DNA of 64,000 nt from Ampullaceana balthica. Its lineage: Eukaryota; Mollusca; Gastropoda; Lymnaeidae. The stretch is from NCBI GenBank assembly GCA_944989445.1, contig CALYLW010000682.1, forward strand, positions 37,815 through 101,814. Reading direction: 5' to 3'. Below the pieces are notes generated by a model. It was given only the letters and a program-made list of their open reading frames with translations. It did no database searches and was not told the origin of the DNA. Shown one piece after another: positions 51,601-61,440 of the stretch. A program made the position numbers and the translations under genes. Each line of letters begins with the position of its first letter. Positions within the stretch are counted from its first letter, which is position 1.

Positions 51601-54600
51601 TAACTATGATAACACTCTTCACATGAACTTAAGGATCCTTTGATAACTATGATAACACTCTTCACATGAACTTAAGGATCCTTTGATAACTATGATAACA
51701 CTCTTCACATGAACTTAAGGATCCTTTGATAACTATGATAACACTCTTCACATGAACTTAAGGATCCTTTGATAACTATGATAACACTCTTCACATGAAC
51801 TTAAGGATCCTTTGATAACTATGATAACACTCTTCACATGAACTTAAGGATCCTTTGATAACTATGATAACACTCTTCACATGAACTTAAGGATCCTTTG
51901 ATAACTATGATAACACTCTTCACATGAACTTAAGGATCCTTTGATAACTATGATAACACTCTTCACATGAACTTAAGGATCCTTTGATAACTATGATAAC
52001 ACTCTTCACATGAACTTAAGGATCCTTTGATAACTATGATAACACTCTTCACATGAACTTAAGGATCCTTTGATAACTATGATAACACTCTTCACATGAA
52101 CTTAAGGATCCTTTGATAACAATTCAAATATAGTAACATCTTAGTGGCGGACCTATTGCAAAGTCATCTCTCAGTTATTATGGATAGTGCTTAATGACTG
52201 ACTTGTTTACTTCTCAAAGTCATCACCCTGTTGCTATGGTTAGTGCTTAATGTTTACTTCTCAAAGTCATCACTCTGTTGTTATGGGTAGTGTCTAATGA
52301 CTGACTTGTTTACTTCTCAAAGTCATCACTCTCTTGTTATGGGTAGTGTCTAATGACTGACTTGTTTACTTCTCAAAGTCATCACTCTCTTGTTATGGGT
52401 AGTGTCTAATGACTGACTTGTTTACTTCTCAAAGTCATCACTCTGTTGTTATGGGTAGTGTCTAATGACTGACTTGTTTACGTCTCCGTGTTTGCCATTG
52501 TAATTATGTTCCATAGCCCAAATTGTAACATTTGCGACCAGCTTCACTAAACTCTACTTTGAGAGATATTTCTTTTTTTCATGTATTAAAGTTAGGATGG
52601 CATTTTGTTGCTTATTATCACTTATCTGTCAGTCTATTTGAAAAGGAAAAAACTCAGTCAGCAAAGCATAAAAATTGATCCCCATCTGTATAGAGGGCAC
52701 TGCTAACCTGGTTTATGCTAATTATTAATATTTTGAGGCCCACCCTCTTCAGCATGGTTTATTTATTTTATTAGCTCTCTCTACAAATGCTTAGCAACAA
52801 AACTATGCTTTTGTGCTTGCAAATTTGTCTTTGAGATCTGAAATCTACTCTACAAAACCAAGTCTTTGATAATTCTTGGCTTAAGTGCAGTTGGTAGTTT
52901 AGAGTCAAAATTTAATGAGGTAAAAAAAACTGTCCAATTTCCAGATGTCTAAAAGCATTGGTAATGTGATAGACCCAATGTGCAAGATGGCGGCCACGGG
53001 TGTTGATGGACTTCGTTACTTTCTACTGAAAGAAGGAAGCTTGGACTCGGACTGTTGTAAGTAACATTTGTTGAACAAATTCAACAACCCAAAATCAAAA
53101 CTCAATATCTGTAACAGTAATAATTATTATTTAGTGCCAATCCCAGCCTGAAGACCTACTTGAAATATAAAAAAAATAGAGAACAAAATATATACATTAA
53201 ATACAGTAAAATATTTATGCTTTCCCCTCAACAGATTAATGTAATGAAAGGGACATGTGTGTGTGTGTGTGTATTTATATATATAACTAATCTTGGTTGT
53301 AAGTTGAGCACTAGCTGTATGTGAATATATACAGCCCATTTAATGTTCCTTTTTAAAAATTAATATATTCTCTAATGGTGCATAATCATCTCTTGAAACG
53401 GAAGCATGCCAATGAATATTTTCTAATAATTTTGTTTATTTCATGGCACAAATTTTGACAGTTTTAGTAGAATTTACTGGCATTGAAAATAAACTTAACT
53501 CTGTAAAAAATTGATAGTAATTATTTTTAGATTGACATTTGTTATACAAATGGTTTTAGTGATGACTATAAAACTTTTACTTAAATCTACACAAATTTTA
53601 AACATCTTAAGCTTACCGTATATACTCGAGTATAAGTCCATCTCGAGTATAAGGCCATCTTGAGATTAAGTCGATCTGGTGTATAAGTCAATCTCGAGTA
53701 TAAGTCGATTTCGAGTCTCGAATATAAGTGTCGACCCCCTGATTTATCACTTGAAAATAGAATTTTACATTTCTTCAACAATCATTTACAATAATCTGAT
53801 TTCTTTTATAAAATCAGTTATGCGAGTATAAGAAGACCCCCTGATTTTGGCCTCAAAATTTTGAAAAAAAATCTCGACTTATACTCAAGTATATTATACA
53901 TGGTAATAGAAAAATAATAAAAGTGATTTCTTTTGATTTCAAGAGTATAGATTCTATAATTAAATGTTTTCTTTGTTGACAGATGTATATTATTTTTTTT
54001 ATCTCACAGCCTACAGTGATAAAAGATTGGCAGAGAAAATTAATTCTGACCTGGCAAACACAATGGGAAATCTCCTTGGTCGACTAACAGCCCAGTCGGT
54101 AAACAAGAGGCAAGAGTTTCCTGCCTTGAATGAGGATGACCTATTCGAGTTTTGCTCTGCAGAAGAGAGAGACATGCACAAGGCACTTTATCAGTTGCCA
54201 GGTATAACAACTCTAGTTGCCAGGTAACTCTAGAGGTTTCTGGTTTTTCATGATTTAGTTTACAGGCAAAGATCAATTCTTAACTAATTTTAAAATAATG
54301 CTAAATAGTCTAACAACTTTTCCTCATCCCCATTCAGAATGTTATCCTATAATGACAACAATATGTGTGCATCCCATTTTACTTCTACAGTGGGACCCGC
54401 TTAAGTCGACGGCCTCGGGGTATGAAAAATGGCGCCGAGATAACCGATCATCAAGTTAAACGAAAACCAATATGGCGGCAAAATATTAACATGCGCTTAA
54501 AATTACTCTATATACATGATGTGCGTTAATTAGTGATGGGGCGATTAAGCGTACCGGAATATCGGGACCCATTTCTTAACTCTTTTTTAAGGACCGTTTA

Positions 54601-57560
54601 AATATAACCCTTTATTGCATTAGCGCAGTTTTTTTTCCCCTAGTACATAACTTTAACGAATTCATCTAATCCTGCCCGCCACACCGCGCACGACATGGTA
54701 TTGCCGGGATTCCCAGATTGAGCAATATGGTGTGGGAGATTGAGAGTGGGGGTGGGTAAACTGTCTGTAGTCTGTTATATTATATATTTTAAAATCTGGG
54801 GAGCCTTGTTTACAGTAGGCACCATATGATTTTGGTATCGTCCCATCACTAGCGTTAATAAACGAGAATGTACATGCACGTGTTTTTGGAGGTTTTTTTT
54901 ACACAAAGGCGATGCCGTTATTTGTTTGTCTAACTACTGGACTACTTGGATTTCACCGCAGCTAAGTGTTTTTTTCTATTATTTCGTTTTATTCGTTTCA
55001 TTTGTGTACTATTTGTCCGTTGAAGAAGGCTCTTTGCCGAAACGTTTGCTGTTGTGTTACGTCCTGTCAGGCCTACTAATACCCTGTTTTTATTTTATGC
55101 ATTTACCTTTGTTTGTCTATCAGACTATCATGACCTATATATGACTCATGACAAAAAAGCGAACTCTTCTCTATAAAAAGGTACTAAAATAAATTAGGAA
55201 CTCCTTTTGAACCTTTAACTTTGACACATTTTAATTAATTCTAACCAATAGTTAAATGGCTTTTGCACACGGCCACTTCTTATGAATGAAACAATGAGAA
55301 CAAAGCAGTAGTAATAGAGTCAAAATGAGGTTGAAGGATGAATGGTTGCCAATGACAACAAGTCTGCACACGGTACATTTTGTTATTCCATACGAAACGA
55401 AATGTTTTAGACATGCGATTCTGCGTGCATCTTTGCTATTAGAGCAATACGTAATACTGGGCATCACTTACGCGGCCGATAAGTAACATTTTCAAAAGCT
55501 GGCGATTTAAGTTAGTAACACAGCGCTGAGAGCTGAACGCAAGGGGGCTGTGACATCACCAGCAGACCTCGCGTAGGCCAAAATTTGATGTTGGTTATAA
55601 AAAATCGATAACTAACATTTTCAAAAGCTGGCGATTGGTATACATGTAGTACCAGAAGCAACACAGGCTGAGAGATGAGCGCAAGCGGGCTGTGACATCA
55701 CCAGCAGACCTAGCGAAATTCGATGCCTTCCCTTTGTTATACAAAATCACATCTAACATTTTCAAAAGCTGGCGATTGGTCATGGGGATCGAGATAACCA
55801 CGCTAAGTGGCAAATTTGGCCCACTTTGTGCTCGAAATATTAGGGTTCGACGACTTTAAAAAATCGAATTAACCGATTAAAAAATGCAAAGACAAAGAGA
55901 GAATTTGGCGGTTCCAATAAAAAACGCTGAATTAATAGAGCTGACGAGTTAACCGGGCTCGAGTTAAATGGGCCCCACTGTATTAACATTTTCCATTATC
56001 TCCCAATTTCTTTTCAAATAGGAAAATTTGAAGCTTTTTTAAAGTGTTTTCAAAGTTTGTTTTCTACTTATTTTAGTTAAAACAGACCAACTGTATACTG
56101 AGTTTCACTTCAGTCGAGCCCTGGATGAAATCATGGGTCACCTTCACTGGGCAAATGCCCTTGTTCAAAATCATAGCCCATGGCAACTCTGCAAGTCCGA
56201 GGAGCCCCAGGACCATGCTCACCTGTTGCTTACTCTTCATATTGCTATGGAAACTCTGAGAGTATGTGGAATATTGCTCCAGCCAGTGATACCTAATTTA
56301 TCTGACAAGTGAGAAAAAAACTTTGTTTGATTGTATTTCTTAAAACTTTCAAGGGTTCTAGGACAATAACAATTAATTTTATAACATGAAATAGGTTTCA
56401 AAATACGATTTTAAAAAAAGATTTCTTTTGAGAATGCATTAAAATGTAGAAAATAGTTAGAAGTTTGTTAAATACATAATGCAAAGAAAGACTGCAGAAC
56501 TGTAGAAATCAGCACTTAATGCAGCTAAAGCATTTCAAATGAATGTAGACTTGAGTTAAGGATCTTTTATTTTTATTACAAATATTTTCTATAAAAGCCT
56601 GGCTAGTGTAATTTATTTTAAGTAATCTTGATCCCCACACCCCTCATAATTTTGGTGTGCGTGATAGAAAGATATCTTTTAAAAAAAATTAAAATTAATG
56701 GTCTTCAAATTCTAATTTTTAATTATTGACATCTCGTTAAAATTTAGATGATTTTTAAATTTTCTTCTAAAATATTTGTTTAATTATCACAAAAAACAAA
56801 CCCAACAATTATTGTCAAAAATCCATGTTAAATCAAATCTCCCAGTGCAAACAAATGAAACATTAGATTAACTTTATCTACCAAACCACCCCTTCCCACA
56901 TTGAAGTCGTCAACAGTGTTTGAGCTAGTGAACAGATAATGAGGAAATGACAAACTTGATCAGATTTATTTGTGTGTAGAAAGAAAGACTTTAAAAACTG
57001 ATACCATATTCTTTACCATTATGTCTAACCTAAATTGAAGAAATGCTACAACATAAAAAATAAACACACAAAATGTATTGTAACCTATTTTTAACCCATT
57101 AAAAAAAACATTCTGCAATTCCATAATTAATTATATTTATTTTAGCCTGAAACTTTAAGGGGAAAATTTTCAGTTAAATTATAATTAGTTCCTTTGGATT
57201 ATGATACAGGTTTTATCATGATGGTAAAATTGTTTCCCCAATTATTTTTTTTACATGTACTTTTATAAATAAAATTTGTGAACACATAAAGACAAAAAAG
57301 TAAGAAAAGAAGAGTTTTAAGTTTAAGAGAAATAATCAAATAATATTCAAGTTTCATTGCTCATTACCCATGTGTAATTATTCTACCAATTAATGTTAAA
57401 TTAATTAAATGTTTAAAAAATTATTTGTTCCAGACTTCTGACCAGATTAGGTGTGCCTTCAACAGAGAGAAACTTTGAAAACGCCCTGATTGCAGCAATA
57501 AAAGGTTTTCAGGGTCTGGGGCAGAAAATCATTCTTCAGAAGAAAGTTGACATCAATTAA
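36684..57560 (+). CDS. MARS2: Methionyl-tRNA synthetase, mitochondrial (13 coding exons)
   Basis: Charges mitochondrial tRNA-Met with methionine in the matrix. Exons: 36684-36849, 38421-38536, 38794-38865, 39358-39444, 41393-41521, 48538-48646, 48948-49075, 49852-49964, 50161-50260, 52945-53056, 54010-54201, 56077-56308, 57434-57560. All introns are GT-AG and every phase agrees, giving 1683 nt and 560 residues, close to the usual ~590. The first ~40 residues are basic and poor in acids, as in a mitochondrial import signal. TTPIYYVNA precedes HIGH at 58-61; [12 protein letters not shown] and [13 protein letters not shown] follow; KMSKS is at 340-344, split by intron 9. The anticodon-binding helix [11 protein letters not shown] has its conserved Trp at 477. 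An in-frame stop at 36672 and an acceptor-like CAG just before support the chosen ATG; a second Met is at residue 3. No frameshift or missing motif, so it is probably functional. Confidence 0.96.
37089..38254. mobile_element. hAT MITE (TAGGGGTCTACC family) in MARS2 intron 1
   Basis: Ends TAGGGGTCTACGATATGCCG and ATATCGGTAGACCCCTA, with a perfect 8-bp duplication TCTTTTAT (37081-37088 and 38255-38262). The 5' end is amplified: about four direct copies of the first ~145 bp start near 37089, 37239, 37379 and 37522. The interior (about 37600-37940) is nearly the same as 43180-43520. No transposase frame. Confidence 0.92.
39851..41232. mobile_element. pogo/Tc1-mariner-like MITE in MARS2 intron 4
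   Basis: Inverted ends CAGTGGGGCCCACTTAACTC and the complement of CAGTGGGACCTGCTTAAGTC. TA follows the right end; GA replaces TA on the left. It is related to 54388-55980 in the opposite orientation. TIRs rich in TTAACTCG/TTAAGTCG resemble pogo/Tigger elements. No open transposase frame. It carries a GCATGCGCAG motif near 40791. Confidence 0.8.
42480..45880 (-). pseudogene. BED-finger hAT transposase remnant in MARS2 intron 5
   Basis: Antisense to MARS2. Reading order from the right: a possible start [10 protein letters not shown] with a donor-like site near 45858-45830; a BED-finger-like region with HLSVKHD near 45455-45435; the catalytic stretch [22 protein letters not shown] near 45120-45055; RCHDGAANM near 44915-44885; [13 protein letters not shown] near 44545-44505, the conserved TRW block; and a C-terminal dimerisation block [19 protein letters not shown] near 42600-42540. 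Stops and frameshifts separate the pieces and a 961-bp MITE (42924-43884) lies before the last. Terminal repeats were not located. Confidence 0.78.
42924..43884. mobile_element. hAT MITE (TAGGGGTCTACC family) nested in the BED hAT
   Basis: Ends TAGGGATCTACCGATATGCA and ATATCGGTAGACCCCTA, with a perfect 8-bp duplication TTAAATAC (42916-42923 and 43885-43892). It shares its core with 37089-38254 but has two copies of the 5' end instead of four. Confidence 0.92.
46009..48296 (-). pseudogene. 5'-truncated LINE in MARS2 intron 5
   Basis: Antisense non-LTR retrotransposon bounded by the 12-bp direct repeat ACCCTGACTTTA (45996-46007 and 48297-48308). Contents on the minus strand: a linker before the reverse transcriptase ([16 protein letters not shown] near 47725-47680), reverse transcriptase ([49 protein letters not shown], catalytic FVDDAAL near 46970), a long C-terminal domain ([20 protein letters not shown]) and a terminal zinc finger [21 protein letters not shown]. 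The endonuclease is missing and several stops occur (for example between 47575 and 47481). The clade is not assigned. Confidence 0.88.
48780..48945. repeat. Short degenerate tandem repeat in MARS2 intron 6
   Basis: About four imperfect copies of TCCCAATGTCAGTGTTTTCA with TCATTCGTTAGC. They end just before exon 7. Confidence 0.6.
50400..52121. repeat. 43-bp satellite in MARS2 intron 9, split in two
   Basis: Nearly identical 43-bp units (CATGAACTTAAGGATCCTTT, then GATAACTATGATAACACTCTT). About eight copies lie at 50400-50750 and fifteen at 51461-52121. The gap is a piggyBac-like insertion. Low divergence between units suggests recent homogenisation. Confidence 0.95.
50755..51456. mobile_element. 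piggyBac-like element at a TTAA site
   Basis: A 702-bp insertion flanked by TTAA on both sides (50751-50754 and 51457-51460). TTAA belongs to the satellite unit (GAACTTAAGG), so the target is clear. Termini are CCCTACCGG and the complement of CCCTACTGA. A TTAA target with CCCT-starting ends fits piggyBac. No intact transposase; one minus-strand frame at 51099-50911 has CSVCSK, perhaps a relic of the C-terminal cysteine-rich domain, unproven. Confidence 0.8.
52140..52490. repeat. 56-bp tandem repeat in MARS2 intron 9
   Basis: About five copies of GACTGACTTGTTTACTTCTC, then AAAGTCATCACTCTGTTG and TTATGGGTAGTGTCTAAT. The first copies are more divergent. Confidence 0.88.
53614..53905. mobile_element. 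MITE with CTCGAGTATAAGTC ends in MARS2 intron 10
   Basis: Left end TACCGTATATACTCGAGTAT and an inverted right end (GACTTATACTCAAGTATATT, then ACATGGTA). CTCGAGTATAAGTCGAT motifs recur in the left half. No coding frame. The target duplication is unclear. Confidence 0.65.
54388..55980. mobile_element. pogo/Tc1-mariner-like element in MARS2 intron 11
   Basis: Ends CAGTGGGACCCGCTTAAGTC and the complement of CAGTGGGGCCCATTTAACTC, flanked by TA on both sides (54386-54387 and 55981-55982). The interior holds a ~330 bp block (about 55125-55455) shared with the hAT MITEs at 37089 and 42924, and a ~130 bp direct repeat (GGGCTGTGACATCACCAGCA) at about 55490-55780. No transposase frame. Confidence 0.85.
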
Positions 57561-57596
57561 CCTATGGAGTAAGTTTTAAAGTAAACAAGATCAAGA

Positions 57597-57602
57597 AATA
57601 AA
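57597..57602 (+). terminator. Candidate MARS2 poly(A) signal
   Basis: AATAAA 37 bases after the MARS2 stop codon, followed by GT/T-rich DNA (GAGTGTGTTATGTTTATG). A second AATAAA at 57747-57752 could also be used. Confidence 0.6.
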
Positions 57603-58745
57603 TGAGTGTGTTATGTTTATGTAATTCTCCTGTTATGAATACTTTTATTAAATGTCAATGATATTGTTCAAGGCAGTATATTCAACTGCTACAAAGGGAA
57701 TGAGTAAAATGCATTATAATGACAAGTGTTTTATAAGTCATATTTTAATAAAAATCTTTGTTGACTGAATAACAACTTGATTATTCATTCTTTTAACAAT
57801 AAATGTACAAATTAACTATTTTTGTTAAATAAATACACTTCTACTATATTACTATACAGCTATTTATACTTTATTGGGTTTGTTTGTTTGTTGTTATTTT
57901 TGTAGTAAACGTTTGCATCTTAAGATAATAAACATTAACAGCTCTGATGAATTTTTACTTCTGGTATCAACCTGCTATTAAAAGTAAATTAAAACAGCAG
58001 GACAGAAACTGCTTGTTCTTGCTGAGGACAGTTAGTGACTGCAACACATTTCCAAAGGGATAAAGTGAGGCAACAACAATTGAGTCATTGGTGTCTATTG
58101 CCTCCTGTTGCCCAAACTCCAGTCACTCTATACTATGATGAGTAGCCCTACACAATAACATCCTCACAAAAGTATAAACAAATCCTCAGCTTTGTACTGA
58201 CCAGGGTTTTGATCATAAGAAGGATGTCAAAAGAGATATGGGCGGTTAGTTACAAAGTACACATGGGAGAGGGTCCATTTATAAAAAAAATTTCTATTTT
58301 ATTTGTATTTATTTTTGCTGCTTTTATAATATAAGAAATCCCAAAACTCTGGTTTATAAGAAACGATTATAATGTTAATTCTTCTGTGAAATTTTTTAAA
58401 TCAGATTTTTTTAAAATTTGTTCTTAGAATGAAATATTTTTCATGAAGATTATTTTATAAAGCATTTCCAGTGAAGTAGATTTCTACAAAACCAAAGGCA
58501 AATTTGCTTTTCTTCTTTGTAAACTGTTGTATATGGGCTAAACTTTGAAAAAAATTATTTCTAGCCATTTTCAACTAGGAAAGAGGAAGAATAAAAAAAA
58601 AGTCTCATTCAAACAATGAATGTGTCAGCAAGCCTTCTCAAGTGAACAAAATAATAAAAATAAAAGCCATCTATGTTAACAATTTTAAAGCAAGTAAATA
58701 TCCAAGAGGACAGCATGAAAAAAAAAGTAATGAAAAGTAAGTAAA
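57603..58745. other. Gene-free spacer between MARS2 and ACSL-like gene
   Basis: AT-rich with no exon I can support. Part may be 3' UTR of the minus-strand ACSL-like gene. Confidence 0.45.
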
Positions 58746-58746
58746 G

Positions 58747-59293
58747 CAAAAAAACATGACCATGTTACTCCACTTCTTCGCTCACTTCATTGGCTGCCTA
58801 TACAAGCCCGTATTGATTACAAACTGGCCGTTCTCTGTCACAATTTCTTTTCGGACTCATGCCCATCGTATCTTACTGAACTTTTGTCGGTCTACTCACC
58901 CACTCGCAAGCTAAGATCTTCTGCAGACACACGCGTTCTCTCTGTTCCTACGACACGCACCAAAACGTTTGGTGAAAGGTCATTCTCTTTTTGTGCAGCC
59001 AAACAATGGAATTCTCTACCATTACACATACGTAGTATTCAAACAACCAAGTCTTTCAAGACTGCACTTAAGACACATCTTTTCACAATTTATTTTTAAA
59101 ATTGATGAAACAACATTTCTTGTAAATGATTAACGTAGCTTATGTATAATGTATTGTAATTTTTTGTGTTTGTTGTGATATGAAAGTTAATTTAATACTT
59201 ATAAGGATGTTATTTCTTTCATGAAAAGCGCTGTGAGCCCAGTTCCTTACTGGGATACAGCGCTATATAAATAATCAATTTATTATTATTATT
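58747..59293 (+). pseudogene. Short LINE copy (L2/CR1-like), 3' end only
   Basis: Near-identical to 21810-21247 in opposite orientation. It encodes the last ~115 residues of the retrotransposon protein (CPSYLTELLSVYSPT, GERSFSFCAAKQWNSLP, stop at about 59097), then the 3' hairpin (AGCGCTGTGAGCCCAG ... GGGATACAGCGCT) and an (ATT)n tail. The two copies differ little, so this LINE moved recently. Its tail lies just downstream of the ACSL-like stop codon. Confidence 0.88.
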
Positions 59294-59645
59294 ATGAGAA
59301 AAGCCTTCATATTTATAGCAACCTACTTTTAAAATTCCTTTAAAAATGATATGTTTATGATTGAAGAGACAAATAACTTAAATTTCAATTTATACTTCCA
59401 TTCAATGTAATAGTTGTTAACATTTTAAAAAACAACAAAGTAAATATTGTTCAGCCAGATTTGGAATCATCCCATTCCTAATTATAATATAATAATACAT
59501 TTTCACAACTGAGATATTGTTCAATATGCAACAAGAGATAAGGGTGTATGCACAGATTTTAAGTGAGGGGCTTTGGAAGTGTCTAGTATTTAATAGAATG
59601 GAGTGGCCAAAACTAGGCCCATCCAGAGGCTGTTCAAAGCAGAAT

Positions 59646-60627
59646 CTAGAATGTGTACAAAGAGGTTATTTCTGCCCTGAACTTCTCCTTAATGACTTTT
59701 CTCTTAAGCTTGAAGGTGCCTGTGACAAGCCCAGAGTCAGGTGTCCTGGGGTTGGGTGGCAATGAGACTTTGATGGGGAGTTCAACACGTTTGAGTTGGG
59801 CTGAAAATGGTAAAATGCTGAAATAAACTCATAGTTACCAAACTCTATTATTATAACATATATTATAAATATATTACACAAATCTACATTAATTTTAGCC
59901 ATTGCAAGAGAGGGTGTCCAAATTACTCCAACTGTAGGGTGTGGGAGTCCAAATTACTCCAGCTGGATGTTTTTTAAAACATTTAATTTTTGGGTACCTC
60001 CTGAGCTTTTACATTTATATATTGACAGGGTTTAAAAGGCAAATTATGTAATGTTTTTTATTACATAGATGTGACACACAATGGTTTTAATTGTTCTAAA
60101 TAAATTCAAGTTACTCAGCCAAAGGTGTTATTTCCAAATGGCTAGAAAATATAGTTAAATTGCCAACTGGCCAGTTGTTAGTGAATCACTTTTTGACATT
60201 GATCTGTTTTGAGGTTCTCAAATAGATATCTTCAATAATTTTTGGTGGTCAGTTGGGATGAACATGTGTCTAAACTTGCTATGTAATTCAAATATACACT
60301 ATTCCCACAGTTTTCATCAAAGCAAATACATCTCATCTCAAAATGAAATCATTATAAAAGAAGACTGGCATTTTGAATTGATCTGAAATTTTGATACAAT
60401 GCATTGTTAGGTGACACGAGTCTATGTATAAAACTTCAGCTCGATAGGATCTGGGAAGCGTGTCATTTTTTAAACTTTTGTTACAATTAGGACCACCACA
60501 TTATCTTGATTGCTGTGGGCCACAATGCAGATCTGTTCCACCAATGGGCACATCTTGAGGACAGTCTCAATTCGGGCCAAGGAGATGCACTCCCCATGTT
60601 GGAGTTTAACCAGATCTTTCTTACAGT
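59646..60627 (-). CDS. Long-chain fatty-acid CoA ligase (ACSL3/4-like), last exons
   Basis: Activates long-chain fatty acids to acyl-CoA on ER or lipid-droplet membranes in the ACSL3/4 group. Two exons are visible on the minus strand. Exon 60627-60485 (acceptor ATCTTTAG, donor ATT/GTAACA) encodes CKKDLVKLQHGECISLARIE and CPLVEQICIVAHS, the late adenylate-forming region with the conserved KxDLVKL motif. The terminal exon 59800-59646 (acceptor CCATTTTCAG) encodes LKRVELPIKVSLPPNPRTPD, SGLVTGTFKLKRK, then a stop. The family has about 40 residues between these exons. I found no exon for them in the 685 bp between, and the phases (0 out, 1 in) do not join directly, so either a diverged exon is hidden or it is lost. 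Earlier exons lie beyond the right edge. Function of this copy is uncertain. Confidence 0.85.
60378..60482 (+). repeat. R500 fragment next to an ACSL donor site
   Basis: About 105 bp of the R500 unit core (GATCTGAAATTTTGATACAA, TGCATTGTTAGGTGACACGA, AACTTCAGCTCGATAGG, GTCATTTTTTAAACTTTTGT). It ends within the first bases of the intron after the ACSL-like exon at 60485. Confidence 0.8.
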
Positions 60628-60629
60628 CT

Positions 60630-61440
60630 AAAGATGATACATTTTATAGTGTTTACATTAGAAAACTAATGCCCAATTAAAATTATTTTAAAATGACGAT
60701 AAATATTGTAAGCTAGAACTATTTTATTATTGCATTTATCAAACGAAATTGATTTCCATTTCATATAAGTTTTTTTAGTTTTTTTTTCTAGATGAAAAGT
60801 CTCCCAATTACTATTTATGTATTTTACAACATGTGACTAAAAAAATTAATGTTAATGAAAGAATACCTTAATTACATAAGATTGGGTGAGGACCAACAAA
60901 TTTATACATAAACTTTTTAACTCCCATAATCTGAATACATAAAATTCTGTTATACACAAATAACGCTGTTTATAAGAATCGTAATTAATTCTTACTCCTA
61001 AAAAATCTGTTTTGTAAATCTCTTAAACACAGTATTATATACATGTTCTTGTAAATGTACACATAAATGATCATCGTTGTTAAGTTTTGCATCAATAATT
61101 TTTTGCTCTCAAGAGTTGTTCTCGAAACGTTATCTTTACTGTAGTGCTTTCCTATAGTCACCTTCTATTTCACTTTAATATTCCCACTCTCTACCTAAAT
61201 TATTTATTATTCTATCAATATTCTTTAACGATATAGAAAAATGGGGGCACACAACTCTCACCAAGGATAAACCAATTATAAATATCTGCACAAATACATG
61301 TACATGTGAATGTGCTAACAATTTTTTAGATTCCCAAACTTTTGTCTCACATGTTTTCCAATACTCAAACATCTCGGTTACCAAATTATCAATGATCACT
61401 AGGCTTATTACTACTTCAGTTATCAAGCTCACACCTCAAA
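60630..61440. other. Intron of the ACSL-like gene, no exon seen
   Basis: AT-rich. The open frame at 61175-61432 (minus) has no ACSL similarity. Confidence 0.5.

Noticed and set aside
50400..52121. CRISPR-like array with 43-bp units
   Set aside because: No spacers; unit-to-unit identity is continuous. Satellite in a MARS2 intron.
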